Source: Tumebacillus permanentifrigoris (lineage in GTDB: Bacteria > Bacillota > Bacilli > Tumebacillales > Tumebacillaceae). Taken from it: DNA of 64,000 nucleotides. Location: NCBI RefSeq assembly GCF_003148565.1, contig NZ_QGGL01000019.1:22158-86157 (forward strand), in the 5' to 3' direction. A program made the position numbers and the translations under genes. This document shows, in pieces, positions 1 through 8,311 of the stretch (position 1 is its first letter; every line of letters starts with the position of its first letter). Under the pieces are notes generated by a model. The model was given only the letters and a program-made list of their open reading frames with translations, was not told the DNA's origin and searched no databases.

Positions 1-2237
1 GTGAACGTCGTCAGCTCATGGTAGTGGGTGGCAAACAGTGTCTTCGCCCCCACTTTCGGGCTCTGGTGCAGGAACTCCACCACCGCCTGCGCGATCGAGA
101 TGCCGTCAAAGGTCGAGGTTCCACGCCCGATCTCATCGAGGATGATCAGGCTGCGCGGTGTGGCATGGTGCAGGATGTTCGCCAACTCGACCATCTCGAC
201 CATGAACGTCGACTGCCCGCCCGCCAGATCGTCGCTCGCCCCGATGCGCGTAAACACGCGATCGACGATCCCGATCTCTGCACGATCTGCTGGCACGTAG
301 CACCCCATCTGCGCGAGGAGCACGATCAAAGCGACTTGGCGCATGTAGGTTGATTTCCCGGCCATGTTCGGGCCGGTGATCAGCGCGATCTGCTGGTCGG
401 AAGTGTTCAGCAGCGAGTCGTTCGCCACGAACGGCTCGCCTTTTAACATCGCCTCGACGACCGGGTGACGACCTTCTACGATCTGGAGACGGTCGTCGGT
501 GTTGATTTGTGGGCGCTTGTAGCGGCGGCGGATCGAGACGGTCGCGAAGGATTGCAAGACGTCGACGGTCGCAATCGCTTCTGCCGCCGCTTGGATCTGA
601 CTGAGCACTTCACCGACCGCGTCGCGGACTTGGACGAACAGCTGGTATTCGAGATCGACCATCTTGTCCTCCGCTTCGAGAATCAGGGCTTCCCTCTCCT
701 TCAAACCCGGCGTGACGTAGCGTTCCCCGTTGGTCAGCGTCTGCTTGCGCTCGTAGGTGGCAGGGACGTTGGCGACGTTCGATTTGGAGACTTCAATATA
801 GTAGCCAAAGACTTTGTTGAAGCCGACCTTCAGCGACCGAATTCCGGTCGCTTCGCGCTCCTGCTGTTCCAGCTCCGCCAGCCAGCGCTTGCCGTCTCGG
901 CTGGCACTTTTCAACGTGTCGAGGTAGTCGTCAAACCCATCGCGAATCACGCCGCCGTCCTTGATGGAAACCGGGGGCTCGTCCACGATGGCACGCTCGA
1001 TCAGGTCGACGATCTCGTCAAAGTTGCCGACCTGCGCCCCGAGCTGTTGAAGCAGCGGTGCTTGGGCGCTCTCCAAGCGGCCTTTTAAACTGGGCAACAC
1101 GGCGAGCGACGAACCGATCGCTTGCAGGTCGCGGGCGTTGGCTGAGCCGTAGGAGACGCGGGCGACGAGGCGTTCAAGGTCATACACCGCATCGAGCAGT
1201 TGGCGAATGTCATCGCGCAGCAGGAGGTTTTTGTAGAGGTCTTCTACCGCATCGAGGCGCTCCTCGATGCGAAGTTTGTTCGCCAACGGGCGCTCGACAT
1301 AGCGGCGCAACAGACGGCCGCCCATCGCGGTGACCGTCTCGTCGAGCAAGCCAAGCAGCGAGCCGTGCTTGCCTTTGTCGCGCAACGTCTCGACCAGTTC
1401 GAGGTTGCGGCGCGAGAACGAGTCGATCGTCATGTACTCGTCGCTGGTGATGTAGGCAGGCATTTTCAGATGGTGCAGATTGCGCTTCTGTGTAACGTCG
1501 AGGTAGGCGAGCAACATCCCCGCCGCCGAGAGCGAGAGCGCGCGGTTGGCGAGGCCGAACGAATCGACGGAGATCACGCCGTAGTGGCTCAGCAGAACTT
1601 CGGAGGCGCGGGCGAGGTTGTGCGATTTTTCCAGACCTTCTGTGAGCACGCAGGCGAGCAGGTCGCGCAACGTCAGCGCGTAGGACGCGCTTTTTTCTCC
1701 AAACGGCACGATGATTTCAGCCGGTTGATGGCGGAGCATCTCATCGAGCATTTTCTGCTCGCTATCGTGTTCCACGACGAGAATTTCCCCGGTCGACAGG
1801 TCGCAAAAAGACAACCCGTACACATCGTCGCGCAAGACGACAGCGGCGAGGTAGTTGTTGGCTTTGGCTTGTAGACCTTTTTGCTCCATGACCGTGCCCG
1901 GCGTGACGACGCGCACGATCTCGCGGCGCACGATGCCCTTGTGGGCACCCGCTTCCTCGGTCTGTTCGCAGATCGCGACTTTGTAGCCCTTTTCAACGAG
2001 GCGCAGGACGTAGCCCTCGGCGGAATGATGCGGCACGCCGCACATCGGAGTCCGTTCGTCACCGCCAGCACCGCCGTTGGCACGCCCGGTTAGCGTGATC
2101 TCCAATTCGCGAGCTGCGGTGACCGCATCCTCCATGAACAGTTCATAAAAGTCGCCCAGTCGGAAGAACAGGAGCGCATCGGGAACCTGCGCCTTGGTCG
2201 CCAAGTATTGTTCCATCATCGGTGTAAGTCGTGCCAT
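1..2237 (-). CDS. mutS: DNA mismatch repair protein MutS (3' end outside window)
   Basis: Mismatch-recognition ATPase that starts post-replicative mismatch repair with MutL. About 745 N-terminal codons are present. Family members are roughly 850-900 residues, so the last hundred or so residues lie beyond the window edge. The N-terminus has the mismatch-binding signature (FFRLGDFYELF). The last visible residues, LFATHYHELT, are the conserved stretch after Walker B of the ABC-type ATPase domain. The start is the ATG at 2237, preceded by GGAGG about 9 nt upstream. A TATAAT box at 2277-2282 on this strand, and a terminator between it and the upstream gene, suggest its own promoter. The miaB-ricA-mutS order matches Bacillus subtilis apart from the absence of cotE. 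Confidence 0.97.
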   Translation of the reverse strand, partial: MARLTPMMEQYLATKAQVPDALLFFRLGDFYELFMEDAVTAARELEITLTGRANGGAGGDERTPMCGVPHHSAEGYVLRLVEKGYKVAICEQTEEAGAHKGIVRREIVRVVTPGTVMEQKGLQAKANNYLAAVVLRDDVYGLSFCDLSTGEILVVEHDSEQKMLDEMLRHQPAEIIVPFGEKSASYALTLRDLLACVLTEGLEKSHNLARASEVLLSHYGVISVDSFGLANRALSLSAAGMLLAYLDVTQKRNLHHLKMPAYITSDEYMTIDSFSRRNLELVETLRDKGKHGSLLGLLDETVTAMGGRLLRRYVERPLANKLRIEERLDAVEDLYKNLLLRDDIRQLLDAVYDLERLVARVSYGSANARDLQAIGSSLAVLPSLKGRLESAQAPLLQQLGAQVGNFDEIVDLIERAIVDEPPVSIKDGGVIRDGFDDYLDTLKSASRDGKRWLAELEQQEREATGIRSLKVGFNKVFGYYIEVSKSNVANVPATYERKQTLTNGERYVTPGLKEREALILEAEDKMVDLEYQLFVQVRDAVGEVLSQIQAAAEAIATVDVLQSFATVSIRRRYKRPQINTDDRLQIVEGRHPVVEAMLKGEPFVANDSLLNTSDQQIALITGPNMAGKSTYMRQVALIVLLAQMGCYVPADRAEIGIVDRVFTRIGASDDLAGGQSTFMVEMVELANILHHATPRSLIILDEIGRGTSTFDGISIAQAVVEFLHQSPKVGAKTLFATHYHELTTF

Positions 2238-2336
2238 TCGTTAACTTCCTCCGCTCTAGTTTGCTAATCGGTCTTCATTATAACAAATCTAAGGTGAGTC
2301 GTCCGCTTTTTTGCGTGTACCTGTTGTATCGAATCG

Positions 2337-2377
2337 AAAAAATCCCTCCCCACGCTCTACGTGGGGAGGGATTTTTC
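2337..2377 (-). terminator. Intrinsic terminator between ricA-like gene and mutS
   Basis: Near-perfect inverted repeat (arms ATCCCTCCCCACG and CGTGGGGAGGGAT around a 5-nt loop) flanked by A and T runs, so it could work in both directions. On the minus strand it ends the miaB-ricA transcript just before mutS. Confidence 0.85.
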
Positions 2378-2383
2378 TCCAAA

Positions 2384-2788
2384 TCAGCTACACAACGACG
2401 CAGCGTCTCCGTCGCAACTCGTGGCTTTGTCACAACCCTCTGCCGGGCAACCACAGCAGCCGCCCTCGCTCTCAGGTGCGATCAGGTCGAGGCGGTCGGA
2501 CAAGGTGGCGGCGAGGATTTTGGTGATATGGGTGATCACGTCAGAGAGGTTCTCCTGTGCGATCGAGAAGCGGCGAACGACATCGAGCGATTCCAGACGG
2601 TCGAGAACTCCCTCGACGTCCTCTCCGGTGGCTTGCTTGGTTTGGACCTCGCCGATCAGCGTCTGGGCTTCTCCGTGGCTTTGCAGGTCGTGCTCCGCTT
2701 GGCGGAAGATCGACATCTCCAGCGACCGGGTCAGCATGTCTCCGATCTGGCGGGCTTTTTCTTCAATAACGGGTGCGATGGTACTCAT
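2384..2788 (-). CDS. ricA: YmcA/YlbF-family protein, RicA-like, with Cys-rich tail
   Basis: 134-residue mostly helical protein of the YlbF/YmcA family. In B. subtilis RicA, RicF and RicT form the Y-complex that supports RNase Y-dependent mRNA maturation and carries Fe-S clusters. Its ATG overlaps the miaB stop as ATGA (2785-2788), which implies translational coupling, and miaB-ymcA adjacency is the B. subtilis arrangement. The last 30 residues contain six cysteines (GGCCGCPAEGC, then two more), consistent with cluster ligation. The RicA rather than RicF assignment rests on position next to miaB. The cluster function is inferred from the family. Confidence 0.8.
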   Translation of the reverse strand: MSTIAPVIEEKARQIGDMLTRSLEMSIFRQAEHDLQSHGEAQTLIGEVQTKQATGEDVEGVLDRLESLDVVRRFSIAQENLSDVITHITKILAATLSDRLDLIAPESEGGCCGCPAEGCDKATSCDGDAASLCS

Positions 2789-4260
2789 ACGGCCGGGACC
2801 TCCTCGTTGACCCGTTCGCCGTTGAGCGTCCAGGTCTTAGCTTCGATGACTTTGACATTGATGAATTGCCCGATCAGATCCTTGGAACCCTGCACGTGCA
2901 GGAGCTTGTTGGAATCGGTGCGGGTTTGGAGCACGTCTGGGTTGTTTTTCGACTCGCTCTCGACGAGCACGCGGAGGACTTGTCCTTCGAGCTTTTTGTT
3001 CTGCTCCAGCGAGATGCGGTCTTGCAGTTCGTTGAGGCGGCGCAGGCGGCTTTTTTTCTCCTCGTCGCTGACATCATCCGGCAGGCGGATCGCCGGGGTG
3101 TCGGCGCGCGGCGAGTAGATGAACATAAACGCACTGTCGTAGCGGACGCTCTCGATCAGCGAGAGCGTGTCTTGGAATTGCTCCTCGGTCTCGCCAGGGA
3201 AGCCGACGATCAAGTCAGTGGACAGCGTGACGTTGGGGATCTTCGCCTTCACGCGGTCGATCAGCTCCAAGTATTCCTCGCGGGTGTAGCCGCGCTTCAT
3301 CCGCCGCAGGACTTGTGAGTTTCCAGATTGCGCCGGGAGATGCACCCACTTCGGGATGTTGTCGTGGCGAGCGATCGTGTCGATCATTTTGTCCGTGAAG
3401 TTCCACGGGTTGGAGGTGGTGAAGCGGATGCGCTCCAAGCCCTCCACTCGCGCGGCGGCGTCCAGCAGGTCGGCAAAGTCGACGTGACCAAGGTCGATGC
3501 CATAGTCGTTGACGTTTTGTCCGAGCAGCGTGACTTCCTTGTAGCCCTCGGCTGCGAGTTCACGCAGTTCAGCGAGGATGTCCTCCGGCAGACGGGAGCG
3601 CTCAGCCCCACGCGTGAACGGAACGATGCAGTAGGTGCAGAACTTGTTGCACCCATACTGGATGTTCACCCACGCGCGGATCTTGTCCTTGCGCAGTTTC
3701 GGGAGATTCTCGATCGTCGCGTCCGACTTGTCCCAGACTTCAAAGATCGTCTCCTTCGTATCCTGCGCTTGCTCGATCAGCTCAGGGAGCTGGTGGATGT
3801 TGTGCGTGCCGAACACGATGTCGACGTGCGGGTGCTTCTCTTGGATTTTTTGGCGCACGACAGCTTCCTGTGCCATGCAGCCGCAGAGCCCGATCATCAA
3901 GTTCGGATTCTTCGCTTTCATCGGCTTGAGCGTGCCGATGTGACCGAAAACTTTGTCCTCTGCATTTTCACGCACGGCGCAGGTGTTGTAGAGCACGAAG
4001 TCAGCATCCTCAAGCACTGCTGCCGGCCTGTAGCCCATCTCTTCAAGCATCCCAGACATGATCTCGGTGTCGTGTTCGTTCATCTGGCAGCCGTGGGTAC
4101 GAATGATGTACGTTTTGCCTTCGCCGATGCGACCGACATCCTTCGCGACCGCTCGGTAGTCCACGCGGTTGCGCTCCGTGATCGTCGGACGATGCGCGTC
4201 GGCGGCGTGCTGGTCGAGGTCATCTATGTGGATAAAGCCTTCGTTGTTGGAGGTGGTCAT
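2785..4260 (-). CDS. miaB: tRNA-2-methylthio-N6-dimethylallyladenosine synthase MiaB
   Basis: Radical-SAM methylthiotransferase that adds the 2-methylthio group to i6A37 of tRNAs reading UNN codons. The 491 residues show, in order, the UPF0004 domain with Cys ligands (THGCQMNEHD, NTCAVRENA, GLCGCMAQE), the radical-SAM CxxxCxxC (CNKFCTYC) near residue 205, and a C-terminal TRAM domain. The ATG at 4260 is preceded by GAGAGGAG. First gene of a two-gene unit with the ricA-like gene. A TATAAT lies about 35 nt upstream of the start, but no good -35 was seen. Confidence 0.97.
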   Translation of the reverse strand: MTTSNNEGFIHIDDLDQHAADAHRPTITERNRVDYRAVAKDVGRIGEGKTYIIRTHGCQMNEHDTEIMSGMLEEMGYRPAAVLEDADFVLYNTCAVRENAEDKVFGHIGTLKPMKAKNPNLMIGLCGCMAQEAVVRQKIQEKHPHVDIVFGTHNIHQLPELIEQAQDTKETIFEVWDKSDATIENLPKLRKDKIRAWVNIQYGCNKFCTYCIVPFTRGAERSRLPEDILAELRELAAEGYKEVTLLGQNVNDYGIDLGHVDFADLLDAAARVEGLERIRFTTSNPWNFTDKMIDTIARHDNIPKWVHLPAQSGNSQVLRRMKRGYTREEYLELIDRVKAKIPNVTLSTDLIVGFPGETEEQFQDTLSLIESVRYDSAFMFIYSPRADTPAIRLPDDVSDEEKKSRLRRLNELQDRISLEQNKKLEGQVLRVLVESESKNNPDVLQTRTDSNKLLHVQGSKDLIGQFINVKVIEAKTWTLNGERVNEEVPAV

Positions 4261-4486
4261 ACGATGCTGTCTCCTCTCTTACAAAATGCCTATCTTGCAT
4301 TATATCGAATGAGGACACAGATATCTAGAGATGTTTCCAACCCGACGCAGTTTCGTCAAAAAGTGAATTTCGGCTTGTGCGTTTTTGCAAACTTTGTTGC
4401 TTTTTCTTTTGCAAGTCGCCCAACCCTCCGCTCATATGTTACTTCCAACAACACGACTCTGTTGCTCCTGAGGAGGAACGATCACG

Positions 4487-4579
4487 ATGGCGGGGCTGCC
4501 GCTGGCGTTTGCGCTGTTGTTCATCGGCTTGCTGTGGTGTGTCTATCAATTGGCCCGCAATGAGATCGGCAACGAATAA
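4487..4579 (+). CDS. Small single-pass membrane protein (30 aa)
   Basis: Thirty-codon reading frame from the ATG at 4487 with an excellent ribosome site (TGAGGAGG, 8 nt before the start) and a terminator directly after the stop. The product is one hydrophobic helix (about residues 4-22, ending WCVYQLA) followed by a short polar tail RNEIGNE. I do not recognise the family. It lies divergent from miaB and convergent with the polymerase gene. Its function is unknown. Strong translation signals plus a dedicated terminator are the evidence that it is real. Confidence 0.65.
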   Translation: MAGLPLAFALLFIGLLWCVYQLARNEIGNE

Positions 4580-4618
4580 AAAGCTGAATCCGCCCCCAAG
4601 GGTGGATTCAGCTCTTTT
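4579..4618. terminator. Convergent intrinsic terminator
   Basis: Hairpin with arms AGCTGAATCCGCCC and GGGTGGATTCAGCT followed by TTTTT, with AAAA on the other side. It serves the small membrane-protein gene and the convergent polymerase gene whose stop is at 4637. Confidence 0.85.
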
Positions 4619-4636
4619 TCCACTCACACGCTCGCA

Positions 4637-5884
4637 TCACTTGTAATGCCCGCCGATCTTGCCCGCCCGCTGAAGCGCCTGCCCAGCCGCCGTCAGCGAG
4701 GTGGCGCGGAGCACGGCGGTCTTGCCAAATCGGTCTTGGAGATTGTCGAGCGTATACGCCAAGCGTCGCTCGCGCTCCCAATCGCGGAACAAATCGAGTT
4801 GCTGCACCGTGTCGTCGACCAAGTTGTCGATCGAAACCCCGATCGAACGCACCGGGGATCCGTTCCAATGCTGGTGGAACAGTTTGCGCGCCGCTTCGTA
4901 CAGGTCACGTGTCAAGTTCGTCGCCTCTGACATCGTGAACTGGCGAGAAAAACCGCCCATGAAGCCCTTGTACCCGCACATGATGTTGATCGTGCGCCCG
5001 CGCTTTTGCATCCGGCGCAGACGGCGTCCGACCTCCTCGGCCAGCTCTAGGATCACAACTTCAACCTCCTGCGCCGACTCATAGTCGCGCGGCAGGGTCA
5101 TCATATGCCCGCAGCCCTTCATGTCCTTCGCAAACGTGTTCGGTGTCACCGGGCTGTAGTCGATGCCGTTCGCGGAGAGATGGAAGACTTCCCCCATCAC
5201 CCCGAAGCGTTTCTTCAATAGATGTAGCGGGTAGTTCGCCAGATCGCCAATCGTCACCAAGCCCCGGCTGTGGAAGTGCTTCTCCATCCGCGAGCCCACC
5301 CCGAACAACTCACGCACCGGCAGCGGATGCATCTCCCGCTCGATGTCCTCCGCCTTCCATTCGTGGATGCCTTCGGGAGCTTTCTTGGCCATCGTGTCAC
5401 AGCAGACTTTCGCGGCGAGCTTGTTGTAGGAGATGCCGACCGAGCAGACCACGCCCGTCTCCTCACGCACCAGCTCGCGAAACTTGCGCGCCACTTCCCA
5501 CGGGCCGCCCCACAGCTTCTCCGTGCCGGTCACATCGAGAAACAGCTCATCGATCGAGAACACCTCGACCTGCGGCGTGAAGCGCTTGGCGATCTCCATG
5601 ATCCGCAGCGAGACCTCCACGTAGGTTTCCATGCGCGGACGCACGAGGATCGCCTGCGGGCACTTCTGCCGCACTTCCCAGACCGGGTCGACCGTCTTGA
5701 TCCCAAATGCCTTCGCCTCGCGACTCGCCGCCAGCACGATGCCGCTGCGCCGCTCTGGATCACCGCAGATCACGACCGGCTTGCCACGCCACCCTGGGTT
5801 CTGCGCTTGCTCAACACTCGCGTAAAACGAGTTCATATCCACCAGCAGAATCTGCCGCTTATCCGTTAAACCATATCGTGTCAT
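4637..5884 (-). CDS. Y-family DNA polymerase (DinB/UmuC/UvrX-like)
   Basis: Error-prone translesion polymerase. The 415 residues contain the palm motif DMNSFYASVEQ near the N-terminus (catalytic Asp), FSIDELFLD near residue 110 (second catalytic acidic pair), the helix-hairpin-helix region, and a little-finger domain. Sequence flavour (AASREAKAFGIKT, SIDELFLDVTGT) is closest to the UvrX/YqjW branch rather than classic Pol IV, but I cannot settle dinB against uvrX without a tree. Start ATG at 5884 with GGAGG 9 nt upstream. Two LexA-type boxes upstream mark it as an SOS gene. Confidence 0.9.
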   Translation of the reverse strand: MTRYGLTDKRQILLVDMNSFYASVEQAQNPGWRGKPVVICGDPERRSGIVLAASREAKAFGIKTVDPVWEVRQKCPQAILVRPRMETYVEVSLRIMEIAKRFTPQVEVFSIDELFLDVTGTEKLWGGPWEVARKFRELVREETGVVCSVGISYNKLAAKVCCDTMAKKAPEGIHEWKAEDIEREMHPLPVRELFGVGSRMEKHFHSRGLVTIGDLANYPLHLLKKRFGVMGEVFHLSANGIDYSPVTPNTFAKDMKGCGHMMTLPRDYESAQEVEVVILELAEEVGRRLRRMQKRGRTINIMCGYKGFMGGFSRQFTMSEATNLTRDLYEAARKLFHQHWNGSPVRSIGVSIDNLVDDTVQQLDLFRDWERERRLAYTLDNLQDRFGKTAVLRATSLTAAGQALQRAGKIGGHYK

Positions 5885-5906
5885 GTCCTAACCTCCACTT
5901 AAAAGA

Positions 5907-5919
5907 GAACATTCGTTCC
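5907..5919 (-). promoter_or_regulatory. LexA (SOS) box 1
   Basis: GAACATTCGTTC core with flanking C matches the Gram-positive SOS consensus CGAACRNRYGTTYC except at the first base and one central base. It lies about 22 nt upstream of the polymerase start codon. Confidence 0.75.
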
Positions 5920-5942
5920 TGTATTATTGTCTACAGTATATG

Positions 5943-5956
5943 CGAACATATGTTTC
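5943..5956 (-). promoter_or_regulatory. LexA (SOS) box 2
   Basis: CGAACATATGTTTC fits the Gram-positive LexA consensus CGAACRNRYGTTYC at every position. The two boxes are centred 37 nt apart (about 3.5 helical turns) and flank the likely promoter, so cooperative LexA repression is plausible. Confidence 0.88.
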
Positions 5957-5966
5957 TTATGCAAGC

Positions 5967-6004
5967 AAAAAAAAAGCTATTGCTCCCAGAGCAACAGCTT
6001 GTTT
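5967..6004 (-). terminator. Intrinsic terminator of the 4-TM protein gene
   Basis: Arms AAGCTATTGCTC and GAGCAACAGCTT. On the minus strand the stem is followed by a run of nine T. It abuts the stop codon at 6009 and separates this gene from the SOS promoter. Confidence 0.85.
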
Positions 6005-6008
6005 TATA

Positions 6009-6536
6009 TTAAGACCCCAATCTTTTAAACTGCACAGGCAGTGTCCGTGGCGGAATCTGGCGCTGTTCATCATGGTAGACATAGACTCCGAGCAGGTATA
6101 AGCCTGCCATCGCGACCAGCGCCACGCCATCGACCCACTGTCCGTAAAAACCCACGAGGTTCATCGGATGGGCGAACATCGACACCCAGCCGGAGAGCAC
6201 CAGCAGCAGGCGCGTATCCCACGCCGTCGCATGCAAGAATTTGTACAACAAAAAAGCGAACGCCGGTCCGTGGATGCACACCATGTGCCAAAGCGCCTCC
6301 CGGAACCTCCGCTCGCGGCGAAACCCGCGCGCCTGTTGATATCCTAGCCACCCCATCGACATCGCCGCCCCCGTGCCGCAAACGATCGTCGCCACGTCGA
6401 GCGTGATCATCGCCCCGGACGACGTGCCGAGGAATCGCCACACGAGGTAAGGTACGGCGAGGATTTTTATCAAGATAAACAGGACGATGATGACCTGTGC
6501 AGTGCCTGCACGAACCAACAGTCTCCAAGTGCTCAC
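6009..6536 (-). CDS. Hypothetical 4-TM membrane protein
   Basis: 175-residue integral membrane protein with about four hydrophobic helices (near residues 12-36, 42-65, 85-125 and 135-155) and basic loops (RGFRRERRFRE). No catalytic motif is recognisable and I do not know the family. GTG start at 6536 preceded by GGGGG. It stands alone between divergent and convergent neighbours with its own terminator. Function not assignable. Confidence 0.7.
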   Translation of the reverse strand: MSTWRLLVRAGTAQVIIVLFILIKILAVPYLVWRFLGTSSGAMITLDVATIVCGTGAAMSMGWLGYQQARGFRRERRFREALWHMVCIHGPAFAFLLYKFLHATAWDTRLLLVLSGWVSMFAHPMNLVGFYGQWVDGVALVAMAGLYLLGVYVYHDEQRQIPPRTLPVQFKRLGS

Positions 6537-6666
6537 TGGGCGATCCCCCTTTGTCCACTTCTGTACATCCTATTCGTTCACGCCACGCGGTAGACGTTCG
6601 AAAGGTCTAAAGTCAAAAAATCGCGATAAGGTATAGTACAGAAGAACTGGGAAGGGGAACCTGCAC

Positions 6667-6807
6667 ATGGGAGAAACAGACTATGAACGCCTCGTCCGCG
6701 ACTTGCTCGACCTCAACGTGAAACTCGCCAAAGGGCTGGCGGAAGCGATGACACTTTTGCAGCCACACGAGCGCCTGATCGTCGCCGAAGCGATGAAGTC
6801 GGGATAA
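6667..6807 (+). CDS. Small acidic helical protein (46 aa)
   Basis: ATG at 6667 behind AAGGGGA, 46 codons, stop directly followed by a strong terminator. The product is predicted fully helical and amphipathic (ERLVRDLLDLNVKLAKGLAEAM). Likely a real small protein because the ribosome site, frame and terminator fit tightly. A possible -10 TATAGT lies about 30 nt upstream. Family and function unknown. Confidence 0.6.
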   Translation: MGETDYERLVRDLLDLNVKLAKGLAEAMTLLQPHERLIVAEAMKSG

Positions 6808-6845
6808 AAAAAGACACGGCCGCCCGCGCGACCGTGTCTTTTTTA
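6806..6845 (+). terminator. Intrinsic terminator of the 46-aa gene
   Basis: Arms AAGACACGGCCGC and GCGACCGTGTCTT followed by TTTTTT. Confidence 0.88.
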
Positions 6846-6875
6846 CGTGTATGCCCTTTCAGAAAACGCTTACAA

Positions 6876-6914
6876 ACAAAAAAGTGCCTGACCGAGACGT
6901 CCCCCGGTCAGGCC
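6876..6914 (-). terminator. Terminator of the trp-tyrA-aroA operon
   Basis: Perfect 9-bp stem GCCTGACCG/CGGTCAGGC. On the minus strand it is followed by ACTTTTTTG. It lies about 85 nt beyond the aroA stop and closes the aromatic supraoperon. Confidence 0.85.
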
Positions 6915-6999
6915 AAGTATGATAGGAGTGGAGAGAAACCAGAACTAAAGCTTACAACTACATATTAATCGAACAACCGGTTGGTTGTCAATATAATTA

Positions 7000-8283
7000 T
7001 CAGAGATTTTGAAAAAGTTCTGCAAAGCCAGGGAACGACACGTCCACCGACTCCCAATCGCGGATCGTGGTCGCTCCGTTCGCCACCAAGGCCGCGACCG
7101 CCATCGACATCGCGATGCGGTGGTCGTGATGCGTCTCGATGACCGCACCGCCCTGCAACTGCGCGCCGCCGTGAATGCGCAGACCGTCCTCCAGTTCCTC
7201 GACGATCGCGCCGAACTTGCGCAGTTCGTTGGCCGTGGTCGCGATGCGGTTCGACTCCTTGACCTTCAACTCCGCCGCATCACGAATCTCCGTCACACCC
7301 TCCGCTTGCGTCGCCGCCACCGCCAGCACTGGCACCTCGTCGATCAGGCGCGGAATGATCGCACCGCGCACTGTGGTCGCCCGCAACCGACTGCCGCGCA
7401 CGCGCAGGTCCGCCACCGGCTCACCGCCCGCTTGGCGCTCATTTACGACCTCGATCTGCGCGCCCATGTCCAGCAACACGTCGAGAATCCCCGTGCGCGT
7501 CGGATTCAAGCCAACGCCACGGATCGTCACATCCGAACCTGGCACGATCGCTGCCGCCACCAGCAGGAACGCCGCAGACGAGATGTCACCCGGCACCTCG
7601 ATATCGGTCGCCGTCAGACGCGAACCGCCTTGAACCGTGATGTAGCCTTCACGATCCTCCACCACTACGCCAAACGCCTGCAACATGCGCTCCGTATGGT
7701 CGCGCGACGGCTCCGGTTCGCGAACACCAGTCGCGCCCTCCGCAAACAATCCCGCCAACAGGATGCCCGATTTGACTTGAGCACTCGCCACCGGGGAATC
7801 GTACCGAAACGCCTGCAGTCCTCCGCCGCGCACAGACAGCGGAGCCAAACGCCCGCCGTCACGCCCCTCGATGCGTGCGCCCATCTCGCGCAAAGGCCCT
7901 GCGACTCGGCCCATCGGACGCTTGCGAATCGAGGCATCGCCCGTCACCGTGCAATGGAACGACTGTCCGGCGAGGATGCCCAGCATCAGCCGAGCTGTCG
8001 TCCCAGAATTGCCCACATCGAGCACATCGGTCGGCTCCTGCAGCCCGTCGAGGCCCACACCGTGTACCGATAGTTCAGTTGGCGAGTGTTGCTCGATCTG
8101 CACGCCGAGCTTGCGGAAACAATCGACGGTGCTCAGGCAGTCCGCCCCTGGCAAAAAGCCGGTGACGCGCGTCACGCCATCTGCCAACGCGCCAAACATC
8201 ACCGCACGGTGGGAGATCGACTTGTCGCCCGGCACCGACACCTCTCCGGTCAAACGGGTGACCGGCTGGATTTGTTTGTCCAT
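7000..8283 (-). CDS. aroA: 3-phosphoshikimate 1-carboxyvinyltransferase (EPSP synthase)
   Basis: Penultimate shikimate-pathway enzyme: joins PEP and shikimate-3-phosphate. 427 residues from the ATG at 8283, which has GAGAGG 9 nt upstream. A longer in-frame opening exists upstream but lies inside tyrA, and the family length (about 430) supports this start. Visible signatures: PGDKSISHRAVMFGAL near the N-terminus (phosphate and PEP binding), LDVGNSGTTARL (residues near 90), and VKESNRI near 340. Last gene of the operon, 28 nt after tyrA, called aroE in the older B. subtilis nomenclature. Confidence 0.97.
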   Translation of the reverse strand: MDKQIQPVTRLTGEVSVPGDKSISHRAVMFGALADGVTRVTGFLPGADCLSTVDCFRKLGVQIEQHSPTELSVHGVGLDGLQEPTDVLDVGNSGTTARLMLGILAGQSFHCTVTGDASIRKRPMGRVAGPLREMGARIEGRDGGRLAPLSVRGGGLQAFRYDSPVASAQVKSGILLAGLFAEGATGVREPEPSRDHTERMLQAFGVVVEDREGYITVQGGSRLTATDIEVPGDISSAAFLLVAAAIVPGSDVTIRGVGLNPTRTGILDVLLDMGAQIEVVNERQAGGEPVADLRVRGSRLRATTVRGAIIPRLIDEVPVLAVAATQAEGVTEIRDAAELKVKESNRIATTANELRKFGAIVEELEDGLRIHGGAQLQGGAVIETHHDHRIAMSMAVAALVANGATTIRDWESVDVSFPGFAELFQNL

Positions 8284-8311
8284 ATCCAACATCCTCTCTC
8301 TAGAAAAACGG

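Noticed and set aside
3328..4563. Long plus-strand frame opposite miaB
   Set aside because: Antisense shadow of miaB in GC-rich sequence. No ribosome site and no recognisable protein family; the same holds for the long frames opposite aroA, tyrA, the M42 genes, ptsI and the metalloprotease.
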